DNA of 64,000 nt, taken from NCBI GenBank assembly GCA_947493175.1, contig CANLQD010000008.1, positions 124,001-188,000 on the forward strand, read 5' to 3'. The position numbers were made by a program, and so were the translations under genes. Below the pieces are notes generated by a model that did no database searches, was not told the origin of the DNA, and was given only the letters and a program-made list of their open reading frames with translations. Origin of the DNA: an uncultured Flavobacteriaceae bacterium. GTDB lineage: Bacteria > Bacteroidota > Bacteroidia > Flavobacteriales > Flavobacteriaceae. Positions 1 through 8,454 of the stretch are shown here, one piece after another; position 1 is the first letter of the stretch, and every line of letters begins with the position of its first letter.

Positions 1-467
1 GCGATACTTTCTTTGATAGTATATGGTTGGTCAAGACCATATTCGGTACCACGATATCCTCGTATACCTGCCGTATGACCGGCCAACTGTCGAATTGTAA
101 AGTCGTATTTCTTTTTAGGATAGTAAGGTACATAGTCATAAAATGAGGCATCCAAATCAATATCCCCACTCAAAACCATCTGCGCCAATGCCGTCGCGGC
201 TATAGGCTTGGAAACACTGGCGATTCTAAAAATGGTCTGTGCTTGATCAACAGGTTTTTTAGCTTCCAAATCGGCATATCCGTATCCTTTCCGGAACCAA
301 TATTTACCATCCTTAAGTACTGTAATGGCCAACCCAGGCACCTGATTTTCATTGACCAGGTTTACGAGTAAATCCTCGGCTTTAGCACCTGCGCCCACAT
401 TAGAATCTTCCCCTAAAAGGCGCTTCTTGGCGAGTAGGTTTTTTAGATATCTAGTAATCGGATTCAC
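1..467 (-). CDS. Serine hydrolase, beta-lactamase class C family (C-terminal part outside window)
   Basis: Only the N-terminal ~155 residues are inside the window. Translation of the minus strand gives a beta-lactamase/transpeptidase-like start: a VPGLAITVLKDGK strand, then FRIASVSKPIAA, where SVSK is the SxxK catalytic motif, then RQLAGHTAGIRGYRGTEYG, the usual segment after it. The family hydrolyses peptide, ester or beta-lactam bonds in the periplasm; the substrate cannot be told. I put the start at a GTG because an in-frame TGA lies 12 codons upstream of it. No signal peptide follows that GTG, so the true start may be disturbed by a frameshift or stop near 490. The gene follows the DUF2807 lipoprotein gene by about 45 bp on the same strand. 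Confidence 0.72.
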   Translation of the reverse strand, partial: MNPITRYLKNLLAKKRLLGEDSNVGAGAKAEDLLVNLVNENQVPGLAITVLKDGKYWFRKGYGYADLEAKKPVDQAQTIFRIASVSKPIAATALAQMVLSGDIDLDASFYDYVPYYPKKKYDFTIRQLAGHTAGIRGYRGTEYGLDQPYTIKESI

Positions 468-511
468 CTCGGATGGTGTTCTTGTTATTTTTCAATATGG
501 CATAGCGTTCA

Positions 512-1336
512 TCACTCCTCAAAAAGAAGCCTTCCCTTATACAGTTCGTCTACCGCAACTTCTGCCGGACGAGAGGTACTTATAACGTCACCGGTACCCC
601 GAATGACTCCCGTTATCGATTCTTGAGGACTCACCAGCATATCGTTGGAACCCCGATGGTTCAGTGTTATTCGGCGGGCAATTAATCCCTCTGCCTCGAT
701 TCGAGAATCACCTGCGGCAATGGTAAGTCTTAAGTCGTTCGTATTACCACGTAATTGAAAATAGGCAATACCATTGACAACAACTTCTACGTCCTCAGAA
801 TTTACCGTTAAATCGAATACACCATCGGTCGTTTCGGAAGTAGGGTCTGTAAAACTCTCGGATATCAATCGAAGTGACGGAAAAGACAATACGCCTTCAC
901 TTTGCACAGGCCAACCGGTACTGCTTCGTATTTCAGTGATGTCAGGTACGGTTACATACACCTTTGTAAGCCCATATTCCCTAAAAAAATTACAGTCATT
1001 CGTATCTCGCAATAATAGTCGCCCGCCCTCGACCAAAGCCGTTACCTCTTCGCGCAGGTTACTTCCGGTTTCGATTTCCACTTTTTGGACGTCCCCCTGT
1101 TGTACAGTAAGCGATACATTTTCAAATACGGTAATCTCCGAAAAAGGAGCGACCACCACCTCTTCACGAACGATCTCCCCGGTACGCTGAAAACAATCGG
1201 GAGCCGATTCAGAGTTGCAGGATGCCAACAAGACAAGAAAGAGTATTCCAATCGCTATCCGAATAGAAAAAACCGACGCTCCCCAACCCTCTTTATGAGT
1301 GAATTTACCAGTATGTATTTTCCAATCCAATTTCAT
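512..1336 (-). CDS. Head GIN domain (DUF2807) lipoprotein
   Basis: 274-residue protein. An N-terminal hydrophobic stretch ends in LLVLLASCNS-type lipobox residues (about 33-42), so it is a predicted outer-membrane or periplasmic lipoprotein. The rest has the repetitive beta pattern of DUF2807 (putative auto-transporter adhesin, head GIN domain): VAPFSEITVFENVSLTVQQG near residue 62, then beta-helix-like strands with G-D-S and N-D turns. The family is common in Bacteroidota, with no settled function. A later start just before the hydrophobic segment is possible because the first ~20 residues are polar. It lies upstream of the serine hydrolase gene on the same strand. Confidence 0.75.
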   Translation of the reverse strand: MKLDWKIHTGKFTHKEGWGASVFSIRIAIGILFLVLLASCNSESAPDCFQRTGEIVREEVVVAPFSEITVFENVSLTVQQGDVQKVEIETGSNLREEVTALVEGGRLLLRDTNDCNFFREYGLTKVYVTVPDITEIRSSTGWPVQSEGVLSFPSLRLISESFTDPTSETTDGVFDLTVNSEDVEVVVNGIAYFQLRGNTNDLRLTIAAGDSRIEAEGLIARRITLNHRGSNDMLVSPQESITGVIRGTGDVISTSRPAEVAVDELYKGRLLFEE

Positions 1337-1433
1337 GATTCATTACTACGAAACGAATAGCCCATTATCTTGATTATCGCCTCTTGTTGTTTTTCACTCT
1401 TCTGTTTTCTTGTCCGTTCTCTCTTTTACAAAA

Positions 1434-2528
1434 CTACAACCGTATCCCCACTCCAAATTCGACCGCCTCTGCTGCTGCTGCATGGGATTTTAGGGTGATG
1501 GCACCAAACCACTTTTTTCCAAAATACCGTTTCAGACCGATTCGATTGTAGACCCTGCCCTCAAAGTCGAACGGATAATATACATAATACCCGAGTTGCG
1601 TAATAACGCTCAACCTACTTATAAAAAGCTCATGCCCTAAAAAGACACCTACTCTTTTAAAATCGGTGTCTGGAGATACGTTATTTTCAGGAAACGAAAT
1701 ACTTTGATAGCGAATCAATTCCTTTAAAAAATTACTAAAAAAGACATCGGTTCCCAGTTGCAAGGCGCTCTTGCGTCCCAATCGCTTGTCCGCATATGCT
1801 GAAACGATATAAAAAGGGAACTGCCCTGCCCCAATATTATCACTTTCGTTGATGCCCGAACGAAAAGCCAAATTATAACGAAACGGTTCTGTTACTTTTT
1901 GCTTTTCCGTGGTCATATATGCTACCGATTCGTCACCCAAGCTATACACCAATCCTAGGTTGAAAGCCAAGGTATTAGTAGAGGTATTGGGTGCCCGTAC
2001 ATTGGCGTTCGAATAATGCAATACCGAAATGCCGGCCTGTACTCCTAGGTTTTTAAAAATACGTTCACGTTGGTAATTCAACATCAGCGCGGTACTGCTC
2101 ATAAACCGCGAACCATAGGCATTGTTTCTAAAGTTCCCGACACGATCATAAGGGTTGGTGGCATAAGCAATTCCTTGGCCTATTCGTAACTGCAAGTTTC
2201 GTTTTAAAAAGTAGAAGTTGTAGTGTGCATAGAGGCCGTAGGTATTTCCCAAAGTAGGGTTTCGGGTATCTTGGTATACGAACGAACCGCCCCAATCCGG
2301 GTAATTGTATAACTGCTCCCACTCTTTCTCGCCATATGTTTTGCGATTAAATCCCAGGATAAAGCCCGTAGGATGTTCGGTAATCAAATGTGAGATGTCG
2401 GTATTATGAAGTAGAATAGAGCCGTAAAACGGACTTACATCTAGCGTATAGTTCTTTGTATTTTTCACCTCTTGCGAAAAACATATACTCGTGAAAAAAA
2501 GAAAAAATAGGAATACCCTTAGGCTCAT
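1434..2528 (-). CDS. Acyloxyacyl hydrolase / PagL-like lipid A deacylase family outer membrane protein
   Basis: 364 residues from the chosen ATG. The frame is open for 32 more codons upstream, but the internal start MSLRVFLFFLFFTSICFSQ is a clean signal peptide, so I use it. The mature part is rich in alternating beta strands ending in aromatic residues, as in an outer membrane beta-barrel. An HYSNAN motif near residue 173 matches the H-x-S catalytic signature of PagL-type 3-O-deacylases, which remove acyl chains from lipid A. It is longer than enterobacterial PagL, as is usual for the Bacteroidota proteins named acyloxyacyl hydrolase. Activity is inferred from family only. Confidence 0.7.
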   Translation of the reverse strand: MSLRVFLFFLFFTSICFSQEVKNTKNYTLDVSPFYGSILLHNTDISHLITEHPTGFILGFNRKTYGEKEWEQLYNYPDWGGSFVYQDTRNPTLGNTYGLYAHYNFYFLKRNLQLRIGQGIAYATNPYDRVGNFRNNAYGSRFMSSTALMLNYQRERIFKNLGVQAGISVLHYSNANVRAPNTSTNTLAFNLGLVYSLGDESVAYMTTEKQKVTEPFRYNLAFRSGINESDNIGAGQFPFYIVSAYADKRLGRKSALQLGTDVFFSNFLKELIRYQSISFPENNVSPDTDFKRVGVFLGHELFISRLSVITQLGYYVYYPFDFEGRVYNRIGLKRYFGKKWFGAITLKSHAAAAEAVEFGVGIRL

Positions 2529-2652
2529 GGAGGGCAAAGGTACGTAGAGAAAGTGAGGTACAAAACTAGAAATATGAAATAGGGAAATACCAAACATAAA
2601 ACCAAAAACGAAATGGCGAAACATGGGGCCAAGGTAATTTCAATGCGCCGGC

Positions 2653-4008
2653 TTATTGTTTCATATTGCTAAATAGAAACTCCATGAGGCTCTTATTGTT
2701 TGCGGCCAAGCCACTTACGAATGTTTCATAGGCTTCTCCATTTTCTTTTAAAAGCCCTTGCTTCAAAAGTCCTCTCGAAGTATCATAACTACTTATATAT
2801 TGACAACGTTGGTACCCGATAATATAATTACGTTCTACACATTTCTTCAAAAAAGCATGGTGGGCTTCCGCCGAATCTTCCTCCTTAGTTAGTTGATGCC
2901 ACAAGGTTACCGGAAACTCTGCTGTATAAAAACTGGTTTGATGATCACAAATAATAACCGGTTTTCCCGAAAGTTGATGAATTTCATCCATAATTTCCTC
3001 ATTGAAATACAACTCGTCATCTCCTTGACCCGGACCTGGCCCTTTGGTCGGTCCTGGTTGAATTGAAATGACATCCACATATTTTGAAGCTGCCTTTAGT
3101 ACTGCTTTAGGATGGTCTCCCATTAGATATTTATCCCCAAAAATCAAATGATTGGAATCGTAGCGTTTCATTTGATTGTACAAGGTGCTATATAGATGCT
3201 CGGCTATCACACCCAAGAACAGGTTATCGTCTTTCCGGATGGCTGGATATTCAACATCTAGATGATCGAACCTAGCGTTGAGTAGCGCTTCGAAGGAAGT
3301 AAAGTATAGGTTATAAGCCTTATTAAAATCGTTGATGGTCTTATACCTTGACTGCAAAAACTCGACGAATCGTTGTTTTCCAGCGGACTCGGGCGGAAGA
3401 TTTTTTATAAAGGACACCCAATCGGTCCCATGCTTATTCTTAGAGATTTGAATGTCCCACCTTGGGGTATCGGTCCAATAATATCCGATTAAAAAAGGGT
3501 TATCTCGATGGCGTTCTGCCACCACTTTGATTTTCTGTTCGCAATCATCCATGAATTTTGAATCAAAGACATCTACAAAACCAAAGTTTTTTGGAGGAAG
3601 ATAATGGCCATTAGGAACAAACCGAATGGAGACCATGAAGGGTAGTTGGTCTTGCAGGTAGTCGGGACACCCATAACCACAGTTATTCATGTTCCAACGG
3701 CTCAAATTTTCCAAAACCGCCTTGGTTTTGGATGAGTCATTACGGTTACTCAAAACAACCCCAGAAGCATCGGCGCTATTTATGTGATTAACCCCTAGAG
3801 CGAAAAAACCACTGCCCTCTGGGCTAACCAACAGCTGTCTGCCCTGAAAATTCTCAATGTGAAAGTAGCCGGTAGTCTTTCCCTTTATACCGGAAAAGCC
3901 ACCGAAGGTATCCGTTCGAATCTGCTGGGCAAGGGACTGCCCAGTAGCAAATGAAACCAACATGTAAAAAAGTGGTGCCCGCGAATATTTTGACAACTTG
4001 ATTTTCAT
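2653..4008 (-). CDS. Secreted glycoside hydrolase-like TIM-barrel protein (agarase/GH42-GH50-like)
   Basis: 451 residues from the ATG I chose. The frame extends 10 codons upstream, but this ATG opens a signal peptide (MKIKLSKYSRAPLFYMLVSFATGQSLAQ). Recognisable glycoside hydrolase features are LLVSPEGSGFFALGVNHI near residue 60, NPFLIGYYWTD near 180, AEHLYSTLYNQMKRYD-NHLIFGDKY near 280, VDVISIQ near 315 and KPVIICDHQT near 350. These follow the order seen in agarase-like clan GH-A enzymes. The usual acid/base and nucleophile glutamates are not obvious: D in YWTD and D in IICDHQ occupy the expected places, so catalysis is uncertain. A role in marine polysaccharide breakdown is inference. Confidence 0.5.
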   Translation of the reverse strand: MKIKLSKYSRAPLFYMLVSFATGQSLAQQIRTDTFGGFSGIKGKTTGYFHIENFQGRQLLVSPEGSGFFALGVNHINSADASGVVLSNRNDSSKTKAVLENLSRWNMNNCGYGCPDYLQDQLPFMVSIRFVPNGHYLPPKNFGFVDVFDSKFMDDCEQKIKVVAERHRDNPFLIGYYWTDTPRWDIQISKNKHGTDWVSFIKNLPPESAGKQRFVEFLQSRYKTINDFNKAYNLYFTSFEALLNARFDHLDVEYPAIRKDDNLFLGVIAEHLYSTLYNQMKRYDSNHLIFGDKYLMGDHPKAVLKAASKYVDVISIQPGPTKGPGPGQGDDELYFNEEIMDEIHQLSGKPVIICDHQTSFYTAEFPVTLWHQLTKEEDSAEAHHAFLKKCVERNYIIGYQRCQYISSYDTSRGLLKQGLLKENGEAYETFVSGLAANNKSLMEFLFSNMKQ

Positions 4009-4220
4009 GAACATGGACCACGGCGTTATTAGTGTCAAAGGTAGCTGTTTTAAGCCGGAAGAATACGAAAAGACCGATGATTCCAGGCCTTCTTTGTAAT
4101 CGAAAAAGGATTGGCCGAGTCCTTCCCTACTGCACCCCTTTGCAAATAGAAAACACGGACTAACGCCCTAGTTCTTTGTTTTGCATCAAAATTCCAGGGT
4201 GGTACCTTGGTTTTTCAGCA

Positions 4221-4250
4221 AAACAAAAAACCACGCCTTCTAGGCGTGGT
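4221..4250 (-). terminator. Rho-independent terminator downstream of tRNA-Arg
   Basis: On the minus strand an 8 bp stem (ACCACGCC with GGCGTGGT, loop of 5) is followed by TTTTTTGTTTTG. It lies 13 bp beyond the 3' end of the tRNA and would end that transcript. Confidence 0.8.
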
Positions 4251-4263
4251 TTTCTGCTTGTAG

Positions 4264-4337
4264 TGACCGCGGAGGGATTCAAACCCCCAACCCTCAGAGC
4301 CGAAATCTGATGCGCTATTCAGTTGCGCCACGCGGCC
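4264..4337 (-). tRNA. tRNA-Arg (anticodon UCG)
   Basis: 74 nt on the minus strand. The acceptor stem pairs GGCCGCG with CGCGGTC (one G-T wobble) and the discriminator base is A. The D arm contains GGCGCAACTGAATAGCGC. The anticodon arm is TCAGA-TTTCGGC-TCTGA, which puts TCG at positions 34-36. The T arm contains GGGTTTGAATCCC. CCA is not encoded. A terminator follows at once. Confidence 0.93.
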
Positions 4338-4393
4338 GTTTATATAGTTGACAGTCTTCAGTGGCAGTTCGTAGTTATTGCTGAAAATATACC

Positions 4394-4435
4394 CTGCTTA
4401 CTGCTTACTGCTTACTGCTTACTGCTTACTGCTTA
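4394..4435. repeat. Heptamer tandem repeat, six copies of CTGCTTA
   Basis: Six perfect head-to-tail copies of CTGCTTA directly after the stop codon of the YqeY-like gene (TAAGCAG on its coding strand). No coding function is visible. Such a run can change copy number by slippage, and lies in the 3' untranslated region between this gene and tRNA-Arg. Confidence 0.9.
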
Positions 4436-4436
4436 C

Positions 4437-4889
4437 TTAAGATGTCAATTTACTTTTCACAATCGTAGAGATGGTCTTCCCATCGGCCTGGCCGGCCAAT
4501 TGTTTGGAAACCATGCCCATTACTTTGCCCATATCCTTCATCCCTTCGGCACCGGTTTGGGCAATGACATCGGCAACTACTTTCTCGATTTCTTCCTCTC
4601 CCAATTGTTCCGGCAAGAATTGCTCGATGACCGCTACCTGAGCCAACTCGGGTGCCGCCAAATCATCCCTGCCCTGTTGTTGAAAAATGGCCGCACTGTC
4701 TTTCCGTTGCTTCACCAACTTTTGCACCAATTTTACTTCATCCTCCTGTGAAAGACCGTCTCCAGAACCACTTTCCGTTTGTGCCAAAAGCAGGGCGGAC
4801 TTAATGGCTCGTAAAGACTCTAATGCTACCTTGTCTTTCGACTTCATAGCTGCCTTCATCTGTTCCATTACCTTATCCTGTAAACCCAT
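4437..4889 (-). CDS. GatB/YqeY domain-containing protein
   Basis: 150 residues, the normal length for the stand-alone YqeY family. The protein shows the family pattern: an N-terminal helix LQDKVMEQMKAAMKSKDKVALESLRAIKSAL, then KLVKQRKDSAAIFQQQGRDDLA, then EQFLPEQLGEEEIEKVV and GMKDMGKVMGMVSKQLAGQADGK. The domain is related to the tail of GatB of the Asp-tRNA/Glu-tRNA amidotransferase and is thought to bind tRNA; the role of the free protein is not settled. In Flavobacteriia it commonly follows ftsZ, as here, but the terminator after ftsZ separates the two. Confidence 0.9.
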   Translation of the reverse strand: MGLQDKVMEQMKAAMKSKDKVALESLRAIKSALLLAQTESGSGDGLSQEDEVKLVQKLVKQRKDSAAIFQQQGRDDLAAPELAQVAVIEQFLPEQLGEEEIEKVVADVIAQTGAEGMKDMGKVMGMVSKQLAGQADGKTISTIVKSKLTS

Positions 4890-5060
4890 TTTTTTGCGAT
4901 TGGACTGCGAAGATATAAAGAACTACGTTAAACTTTTTTATCATTTTGCAAAAAATTGAGCCACTCGCAATATATTTTTCCTATTCCGTTCGAGTAATAT
5001 GCGCTGTTACCGCTTTTAATGTTAACATCTGTGACTAAAATCAGCGAACAATAGCTTCAA

Positions 5061-5092
5061 AAAACAAAACCCCAACACTTACGGTCGGGGTT
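5061..5092 (-). terminator. Terminator at the end of the dcw cluster, after ftsZ
   Basis: On the minus strand a 9 bp stem (AACCCCGAC with GTTGGGGTT, one G-T pair) and a 7 nt loop are followed by TTGTTTTTT. It lies 25 bp after the ftsZ stop codon and would end the long division operon. Confidence 0.82.
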
Positions 5093-5116
5093 CAAAGTTT
5101 AACGGGAAACTTTTAG

Positions 5117-7054
5117 CTAATCCACGTTATCGTGTAAAAAAGAATTGTTCGAACGCAACTGGATCTCATCGTTGCTATCCTCACTCAAAGTGGTTCTAGA
5201 TACTTTGTTCTCCTTTGGTTTTTCACTTAAATCGATTCCCTGTCGTTTGTAGGCAGGCTCTTTCTCAATTTCCTCAATACTGTTGATGTTGTTCTGAAAC
5301 TTGTAATTGAAATCCTTGAGTTTTTTTCTACGCTCATCGGCCCTTTCTTTCAAAAGCGCTTCGATAGGGCTATCCATGGGATCGACCGTCTCCGCTTCTT
5401 CGGTCTCGGACTTAGGTGCAACTTCTTTCTTTTCGAACACTAGCTCGTCCTCTACAATTTTGGGTTCAAATTCCTCAGCTTTCGACTTTGCACCGGTCAG
5501 CTTGTTCTCCAACTCCATATAATCGTCTAGGCTATAGCGCGTTTCCCCACTTTTATTGTATTCCAATACCGGTATGACCTCTACATGATCTTCTACATTC
5601 ATGTCTTTCACCTCTTCATCTAGATTAAAGGTAATTACATTTTCTTCTTCCGTTGTCTTCTCAGGAGTGGTGCTCAGCGGCATGTCAAAACTAATCGCGA
5701 ACTGGTCTTCGTCTTTGGAGACAACAACTTCTTCGGCATCTATCACCTCGATATCGTTCAAGACATCATTGGTATCTATAATAATGAAGTCATCTTCGGT
5801 AACTTCTTCCTTTACCACTTCTTCGACTACCTCTTCGTAGAACACATTGAAATTCTTGATATAGTTCGTGGTAGGGATCAAATCCATTCCAATCTCCTCT
5901 TCTTCCAGCACGTACTTGATCGTAGGTTCGGCCACCGTTTCTTCTTCCGTTTCTTCGACCAGTTGGTGCACGATGGTCTTATCCCCACTTAGGTTCTGCA
6001 CGGCACGTTGTTCATCTTCTAACGTATGGATGATCTTTTTTGATTCGGTATTCACGATATCGTCCTGTTGGTCGATGTTAAATCCTGTCGCGATGACCGT
6101 TACGGAAATTGCCTCTCCTAAATCATCGTCTTCCCCGACACCCATAATAATATTGGCGCCGTGCCCAGCTTCTACCTGAATATGATCATTGATTTCACCA
6201 ATTTCATCGATGGTTATCTCCTGCGATCCAGAAACAATCAGCAACAGTACATTTTTAGCACCGGTAATCTTGTTATCGTTCAACAAGGGAGAATCCAAAG
6301 CCTTCATAATAGCCTCGTTTGCACGTGCCGATCCGGTAGCGACTGCAGATCCCATAATTGCTGTGCCGCTATTAGAGAGTACGGTCTTCGCGTCACGAAG
6401 GTCAATGTTCTGTGTATAGTGGTGGGTAATTACTTCTGCAATGCCCCTTGCTGCGGTCGATAACACTTCATCGGCCTTGGAGAAACCAGCTTTAAAGCCC
6501 AAGTTACCATAGACCTCCCTTAACTTATTGTTGTTGATTACGATCAAGGAATCTACGTTCGAGCGCAGTTTTTCGATTCCCAATTGTGCTTGTTGGCAAC
6601 GCATCTTACCTTCAAACTGAAAGGGCATGGTCACAATCCCCACGGTAAGGATGTCCATTTCTTTCGCTTGTTTGGCAATCACGGGGGCAGCACCAGTTCC
6701 TGTTCCCCCGCCCATACCTGCGGTTATAAACACCATTTTCGTAGTGGTGTCGAGCATTGCTTTGATATCTTCCATACTTTCTAAGGCCGCCTGCTCTCCC
6801 ACTTCCGGGTTTGCGCCTGCTCCCAACCCTTCGGTCAAGGACACCCCCAATTGAATCTTATTGGGTACCGCACTATTCTGTAGCGCTTGTGAATCGGTAT
6901 TTAGGATAACAAAATCAACTCCATTGATTCCTGACTGGAACATGTGATTTATGGCGTTGCTACCGCCACCACCGACGCCGATTACTTTTATTACATTGCT
7001 TTGATGCTTGGGCAGATCAAAGGCTATACCGTCAAATTCCGTGTTATTGCTCAT
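5117..7054 (-). CDS. ftsZ: Cell division protein FtsZ
   Basis: 645 residues. FtsZ is the tubulin-like GTPase that assembles the Z-ring at the inner face of the cytoplasmic membrane. VIKVIGVGGGGSNAI is at about 21-35, the tubulin signature GGGTGTG at 115-121, and NTDSQAL near 52-58. The GTPase and C-terminal subdomains end near residue 330. They are followed by about 270 mostly acidic residues (many E, D and V) and a conserved C-terminal peptide EPAYKRQGI near 599-607 that should bind FtsA. The long acidic linker makes it much longer than the ~390-residue E. coli protein, which is normal for Flavobacteriia. It is the last gene of the dcw cluster, 62 bp after ftsA. Confidence 0.97.
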   Translation of the reverse strand: MSNNTEFDGIAFDLPKHQSNVIKVIGVGGGGSNAINHMFQSGINGVDFVILNTDSQALQNSAVPNKIQLGVSLTEGLGAGANPEVGEQAALESMEDIKAMLDTTTKMVFITAGMGGGTGTGAAPVIAKQAKEMDILTVGIVTMPFQFEGKMRCQQAQLGIEKLRSNVDSLIVINNNKLREVYGNLGFKAGFSKADEVLSTAARGIAEVITHHYTQNIDLRDAKTVLSNSGTAIMGSAVATGSARANEAIMKALDSPLLNDNKITGAKNVLLLIVSGSQEITIDEIGEINDHIQVEAGHGANIIMGVGEDDDLGEAISVTVIATGFNIDQQDDIVNTESKKIIHTLEDEQRAVQNLSGDKTIVHQLVEETEEETVAEPTIKYVLEEEEIGMDLIPTTNYIKNFNVFYEEVVEEVVKEEVTEDDFIIIDTNDVLNDIEVIDAEEVVVSKDEDQFAISFDMPLSTTPEKTTEEENVITFNLDEEVKDMNVEDHVEVIPVLEYNKSGETRYSLDDYMELENKLTGAKSKAEEFEPKIVEDELVFEKKEVAPKSETEEAETVDPMDSPIEALLKERADERRKKLKDFNYKFQNNINSIEEIEKEPAYKRQGIDLSEKPKENKVSRTTLSEDSNDEIQLRSNNSFLHDNVD

Positions 7055-7116
7055 ATTATTTTTTTACTGGTTTCTGTTTTTAATTGATGCTATGCTTCAG
7101 TTTTCTTGGACAGTCG

Positions 7117-8451
7117 CTATTCTGCATTGTCCAAAAAGTCTTTTAGTTTTTCCGACCATTTATCAAAGACCGACTTTCGTTCCTTTTTAGGTCGTGCCGC
7201 CTTGGAGGGTTCTTGCGGTTCTCCTGCCATTACCAGTTCCCCTTCTTCTTCTATACCGGCTTCCTCAGTAGATTGTAGCTTCCCCTTAGCCTCGTTCTGT
7301 ACGGCATTCATCAACAAGCCCACAGCTGTTGCGTATAACGGACTGGCAATCTCCGAATCGGAATCACCCGCCAAGTGTTCATTGGGAAATCCGATTCGTG
7401 TATCCATCCCCGTGATATACTCTACCAACTGTTTTAGGTGTTTTAGCTGACTACCACCCCCTGTGAGGACAATTCCTGCAATGAGCTTCTTTTTTTGTTC
7501 TTCGTGGCCATAATTCTTTATTTCCACATAGACCTGTTCGATAATTTCAACCACCCTCGCATGAATAATCTTGGACAGGTTTTTTAGGGTAATTTCCTTT
7601 GGCTCACGCCCTCTTAGCCCAGGAATGGAAACGATTTCGTTGTCCTTATTTTCCCCTGGCCATGCAGAACCGAACTTAATTTTAAGCAACTCGGCCTGTT
7701 TTTCGATAATCGAACATCCTTCTTTAATATCCTCGGTAATGACACCACCACCAAAAGGGATGACCGCCGTATGCCGAATAATACCATCTTTGAAAATTGC
7801 CAAGTCGGTGGTACCGCCCCCTATATCTATCAAGGCGACTCCTGCCTCTTTTTCTTCTTTACTTAATACGGCTTCGGAAGATGCCAAAGGCTCCAACGTA
7901 ATATTCCCCAAATCCAAGCCGGCACTCTTTATACACCTACCCACGTTTTTAATGGAGGATACCTGACCTACGACTACGTGAAAATTAGCTTCCAGTCGAC
8001 CGCCATACATGCCTATGGGTTCTTTGATTTCTGCCTGCCCATCTACCTTATATTCCTGTGGCAATACGTGAATGATCTCTTCCCCGGGAAGCATTACCAA
8101 TTTGTATACTTGATTACACAGTTTGTCCAAATCGTCTTCGTTGATGACCTCTTCAGAATCGGCCCGCGTAATATAATCGCTGTGCTGCAAGCTTCTGATA
8201 TGCTGGCCTGCGATACCGACCACTACCGAACCTATCTTAAGTCCGGAATTCATCTCGGCCTCCTCGACCGCCTGTTGAATAGACTTGATCGTCTGGGTAA
8301 TGTTGTTCACCACACCACGATGAACCCCCAAACTTTTAGATTTCCCGATTCCCAGCACCTCAATCTTACCATACTCATTCTTTTTACCGATAATGGCAAC
8401 GATTTTCGTAGTACCGATATCTAACCCAACTGAATAATTTCCTACTTCCAT
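7117..8451 (-). CDS. ftsA: Cell division protein FtsA
   Basis: 444 residues. Actin-like ATPase that tethers FtsZ to the membrane. Phosphate 1 motif GLDIGTTKIVAIIG is at about 9-22 and phosphate 2 ALIDIGGGTTDLAIF near 206-220. The SHS2/1C domain between them (GVHRGVVNNI and VVVGIAGQHI) identifies FtsA. The C-terminal KSVFDKWSEKLKDFLDNAE forms the amphipathic membrane-targeting helix. It lies 3 bp after ftsQ and 62 bp before ftsZ, so co-expression is likely. Confidence 0.96.
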   Translation of the reverse strand: MEVGNYSVGLDIGTTKIVAIIGKKNEYGKIEVLGIGKSKSLGVHRGVVNNITQTIKSIQQAVEEAEMNSGLKIGSVVVGIAGQHIRSLQHSDYITRADSEEVINEDDLDKLCNQVYKLVMLPGEEIIHVLPQEYKVDGQAEIKEPIGMYGGRLEANFHVVVGQVSSIKNVGRCIKSAGLDLGNITLEPLASSEAVLSKEEKEAGVALIDIGGGTTDLAIFKDGIIRHTAVIPFGGGVITEDIKEGCSIIEKQAELLKIKFGSAWPGENKDNEIVSIPGLRGREPKEITLKNLSKIIHARVVEIIEQVYVEIKNYGHEEQKKKLIAGIVLTGGGSQLKHLKQLVEYITGMDTRIGFPNEHLAGDSDSEIASPLYATAVGLLMNAVQNEAKGKLQSTEEAGIEEEGELVMAGEPQEPSKAARPKKERKSVFDKWSEKLKDFLDNAE

Positions 8452-8454
8452 AAC

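Noticed and set aside
352..585. Plus-strand 77-residue ORF
   Set aside because: It is antisense to the serine hydrolase start and the DUF2807 gene end, and has no ribosome site or family likeness.
4394..4435. CRISPR-like repeat
   Set aside because: Units are 7 bp and directly adjacent without spacers; it is a simple tandem repeat.
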